Position numbers and translations under genes: made by a program. This document shows, piece by piece, positions 5,580 through 7,564 of a DNA stretch of 7,564 nucleotides. Origin of the DNA: Desulfobulbaceae bacterium UBA5628 (GTDB lineage: Bacteria; Desulfobacterota; Desulfobulbia; Desulfobulbales; Desulfurivibrionaceae); NCBI GenBank assembly GCA_002421565.1, contig DIKC01000160.1:1011-8574 (forward strand), given 5' to 3'. Position 1 is the stretch's first letter. Every line of letters begins with the position of its first letter. Under the pieces are notes generated by a model, which saw nothing but the letters and a program-made list of their open reading frames with translations, searched no databases and was not told the origin of the DNA.

Positions 5580-7043
5580 TTATCCTCCCCGCACCTGGTC
5601 GCGGCCTTGGCGCTTGGCCTGGTAGAGGCGTTCGTCGGCCCGGTTGAGCAGGGTTTCCGGCGTGTCGTCCGGCTGGTAGGTGGCCACCCCGGCGCTGATC
5701 GAGATTTTTGCCTCGTGGCGGTCGGCGCCCTTAAGCCGCCTTATTTTTTCCCGGAGGCTCTCCAGCAGCCGGATTGCCGCCGCTTCATCGCACTCCGGCA
5801 GCAGGATCACGAATTCGTCGCCGCCCCAGCGGGCCAGGACATCGCTTTTGCGGATACTCTTGCGGGCGCATTCCGCCACTTCCTGCAGAAAGTGATCCCC
5901 TGCCAGGTGCCCCTGATCATCGTTGATCTGCTTGAGATTGTCCAAGTCAAAGAGGGCCAGGGTCAGGGCAAGGGGGGCGGGATGGCGTTCGCGGCTGTTT
6001 ACCGTATGGGCGAAAATGGCATCGAAATACTGTCGATTATAGAGGCCGGTCAGTTTGTCGGTTTTGGCCATCACCTCCAGCTTGCCCTGGAAACGGTGGA
6101 CGGCAAAACCGCTGATCATCAGGACCAGGATGGTCACCAGGGCACTGACCGCGAGGTTGACCGCCAGGGATTGCCTGATCGGCGCCAGGGCCTGGCTTTC
6201 CGGCTGTTCCACCAGAAGAAACCAGTCCAGTTCCGGGAGGTAACGGTAGGAGAGAAGATAATTTTCTCCCTGATTCTGATAAATCAGAAAACCATTCACT
6301 CCTGCCAGCAGGGTCGGGGCCACCGCCGCGATACCGGGCATGGTCACGATGTTGGCCTTGTCGATCATGGTTTCGTCGGGGTGGCTCTTCACCTGGCCGT
6401 TGCGATCGACAAAGTAGATGTGGCGCTGGTAGTCATGCTTGTAGCGTTCGATCAGCTCCGCCACGCTCATGATGTCCAACCCCAGGCCGGTGACCCCGAT
6501 AAAATTGCCGTCATAGTCGTAGAGTTTGTGGTTGACGAAGATGGTCAAGCGGTTGCGGCTTGCCTCGTCGCTGTCCACGTCCACCCGGTAGTGGCCGTCA
6601 TGCTCTTTCATGCTGAAAAACCAGCTATCCTTGGGGACATGGGGGGAGATCGTTTTTAAAATTCCTTCGAAGTGATAATAGTTCAGGGTGTTGGCCGAAA
6701 CCACGAAGGTGGAGGAAACTTCGTAGCGGTTCCTGATTTCATCCAGGTATTTGACCACCTTGGCCAGATCGTGTTCGCCGTCGAGCATCCAGTCCTTGAG
6801 AAAGGTGTCGTTGGCCATCAGGGAGGAGATGTAGATCGGCCGCAGGAGACTGGCCTGGATTTCCGAATAGATGTTGTTACTGGTCAGGGGTAGTTCGTTG
6901 TTGATCAGGGCCGAGCGCACCGATTTTTTGGAGACATGGTAGCTGGCCAGATTGACCGCGATAAAGCCGGCGCTCAGGATTGCGCCGATGATGGCCAGCA
7001 GTTGCCAGCGGGAGGTGAGCAGGCGGGCGAGGTTTCGATTCAT
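5580..7043 (-). CDS. membrane diguanylate cyclase with Cache-type periplasmic sensor and GGDEF domain
   Basis: The product makes cyclic di-GMP from two GTP, probably in response to an external or periplasmic ligand. Its 487 residues show a basic N-terminus and first membrane helix (about 13-34), a periplasmic domain (about 36-290) with the Cache-like run WFFSMKEHDGHYRVDVD (141-157) and LYDYDGNFIGVTGLGLDI (174-191), a second membrane helix (about 292-314), a short linker, and a GGDEF domain (about 325-485). The active site is intact: FDLDNLKQIND (365-375) supplies metal ligand D366 and substrate residues N374 and D375, and GGDEF is at 407-411. The inhibitory I-site RKSD (398-401) is five residues before GGDEF, so feedback inhibition by product is expected. 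No EAL or HD-GYP domain is present. The ATG overlaps the stop of the preceding gene (ATGA), with GGACGG about 8 nt upstream, implying coupled translation. Ligand and target process are unknown. Confidence 0.92.
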   Translation of the reverse strand: MNRNLARLLTSRWQLLAIIGAILSAGFIAVNLASYHVSKKSVRSALINNELPLTSNNIYSEIQASLLRPIYISSLMANDTFLKDWMLDGEHDLAKVVKYLDEIRNRYEVSSTFVVSANTLNYYHFEGILKTISPHVPKDSWFFSMKEHDGHYRVDVDSDEASRNRLTIFVNHKLYDYDGNFIGVTGLGLDIMSVAELIERYKHDYQRHIYFVDRNGQVKSHPDETMIDKANIVTMPGIAAVAPTLLAGVNGFLIYQNQGENYLLSYRYLPELDWFLLVEQPESQALAPIRQSLAVNLAVSALVTILVLMISGFAVHRFQGKLEVMAKTDKLTGLYNRQYFDAIFAHTVNSRERHPAPLALTLALFDLDNLKQINDDQGHLAGDHFLQEVAECARKSIRKSDVLARWGGDEFVILLPECDEAAAIRLLESLREKIRRLKGADRHEAKISISAGVATYQPDDTPETLLNRADERLYQAKRQGRDQVRGG

Positions 7044-7564
7044 TTTTTTACCGTCCGTTGCAGGGTCATGCGGGCGTCGGCCACCACCGGCGGCCGGCCG
7101 CTTTCGCCGACGATGAAGGGGTTGATGTCAAGCTCCATAATCTGGGGAAAATCGGTGGTGAGCTGGCTGATCCGTTGCAAACCGTTGGCAATGGCGGCGA
7201 GATCGACCCCCTTGCGTCCCCGTTTGCCTTCCAGGATGGCGTAGGAGCGGGTCGCCTTGAGCATCTGGATCGCGTCCGCCTCGCTGATCGGGGCAAGATG
7301 GAAGGTGACATCCTTCATCACCTCCACGAAGATGCCGCCCAGGCCGAACATCAGCATCGGCCCGAACTGACGGTCGCGGTTCATCCCGATGATGATCTCC
7401 AGGCCCTTGTCCGCCATCTTTTCGACGTAAATCCCTTCGAGCATTGCCTCCGGGGCGCGCTGGCCGATGCGGAGCATCATCAGGTCAAAGGCGTCGCGTA
7501 CCGCCTCTTGGTCGCTGAGGTTGAGCCGCACTCCGCCCAGGTCGGATTTGTGGATGATGTCCGG
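7040..7564 (-). CDS. acyl-CoA/acetyl-CoA synthetase (NDP-forming), C-terminal ATP-grasp part, 5' end missing
   Basis: The visible 174 residues are the end of the ATP-grasp domain of NDP-forming acyl-CoA synthetases, which interconvert acyl-CoA plus ADP and phosphate with free acid plus CoA and ATP. The frame is open from the window edge: the first residues PDIIHKSDLGGVRLNL match the family motif (SPDxxHKSDxGGV), whose His is, as I recall, the phosphate-carrying His of the beta subunit in archaeal enzymes. Further landmarks are GLEIIIGMNRDRQFGPMLMF, GLGGIFVEVMKDV, ELDINPFIVGE and VVADARMTL. A GTG at 7531 is internal and not the start. Whether the whole gene is a ~700-residue fused alpha-beta protein or a separate beta subunit cannot be told here. 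It ends TVKK with TGA at 7042-7040 inside the cyclase start codon, after a run of seven A. Substrate is unknown; acetate or a branched or aromatic acid are family options. Confidence 0.9.
   Translation of the reverse strand, partial: PDIIHKSDLGGVRLNLSDQEAVRDAFDLMMLRIGQRAPEAMLEGIYVEKMADKGLEIIIGMNRDRQFGPMLMFGLGGIFVEVMKDVTFHLAPISEADAIQMLKATRSYAILEGKRGRKGVDLAAIANGLQRISQLTTDFPQIMELDINPFIVGESGRPPVVADARMTLQRTVKK
7043..7049 (-). other. A7 run forming A_AAA_AAA heptamer at gene junction
   Basis: The synthetase ends GTA AAA AAA TGA. The seven A form the heptamer A_AAA_AAA in the correct phase, with the stop codon immediately after it. A -1 slip would continue as ATG AAT CGA, exactly the cyclase frame. 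I see GGACGG two to three nt upstream, which fits a ribosome site for the cyclase better than a frameshift stimulator, and no strong downstream stem-loop. The heptamer is seen; frameshifting is inference. Confidence 0.35.

Noticed and set aside
5607..6659. Plus-strand open frame of 350 codons opposite the cyclase
   Set aside because: The minus strand encodes intact GGDEF and Cache motifs; the opposite frame has no family features.
1..7564. Undescribed defence or mobile system, CRISPR array, tRNA or rRNA
   Set aside because: All coding space is accounted for by recognisable housekeeping or signalling genes; no spaced direct repeats, tRNA cloverleaf, transposase or integrase was seen.

Overview
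The window is GC-rich bacterial chromosome in which every real gene lies on the minus strand, so transcription runs from high to low coordinates. In transcription order it holds: the 3' end of an NDP-forming acyl-CoA synthetase gene (7564-7040), a membrane-bound diguanylate cyclase (7043-5580), a structured ~200-nt intergenic region (5382-5579), and the housekeeping cluster rpsB - tsf - pyrH - frr - uppS - cdsA - dxr (5381 to 1, with dxr cut by the window edge). This order is a classic conserved bacterial cluster. The short ~196-residue EF-Ts, the protein sequences and the codon use suggest a Gram-negative of the former Deltaproteobacteria (Desulfobacterota, perhaps near Desulfobulbales). That placement is from memory of similar proteins, not from a search.

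The housekeeping cluster joins translation with envelope precursor supply. RpsB (ribosomal protein S2) and Tsf (EF-Ts) serve initiation and elongation, and Frr recycles ribosomes. PyrH makes UDP for RNA and for UDP-sugar precursors. Dxr begins the MEP isoprenoid pathway, UppS makes undecaprenyl diphosphate (the wall lipid carrier) from its products, and CdsA makes CDP-diacylglycerol for phospholipids. From pyrH to dxr the genes are closely packed (gaps of 32 nt, 0 nt, a 13-nt overlap, then 8 nt), as expected of one transcript. The only long gaps are upstream of rpsB and between tsf and pyrH.

Upstream of the cluster, the CoA synthetase and the cyclase overlap by 4 nt (ATGA) and are probably co-transcribed. 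The cyclase has two membrane segments, a Cache-type periplasmic sensor and an intact GGDEF active site with an intact inhibitory RxxD site.

The genes themselves are ordinary. The unusual signals lie between them: (1) a ~136-bp nested palindrome between tsf and pyrH, with imperfect 22-nt inverted arms, two internal hairpins and a competing third helix, whose end supplies the tsf stop codon; (2) an A7 run at the synthetase/cyclase junction that forms an A_AAA_AAA heptamer exactly in register for a -1 shift into the cyclase frame; (3) a hairpin-rich rpsB leader with a 20-bp dyad over a possible -10 element; (4) a pyrH gene with no ATG start. No RNA genes, insertion-sequence genes or CRISPR array were seen.
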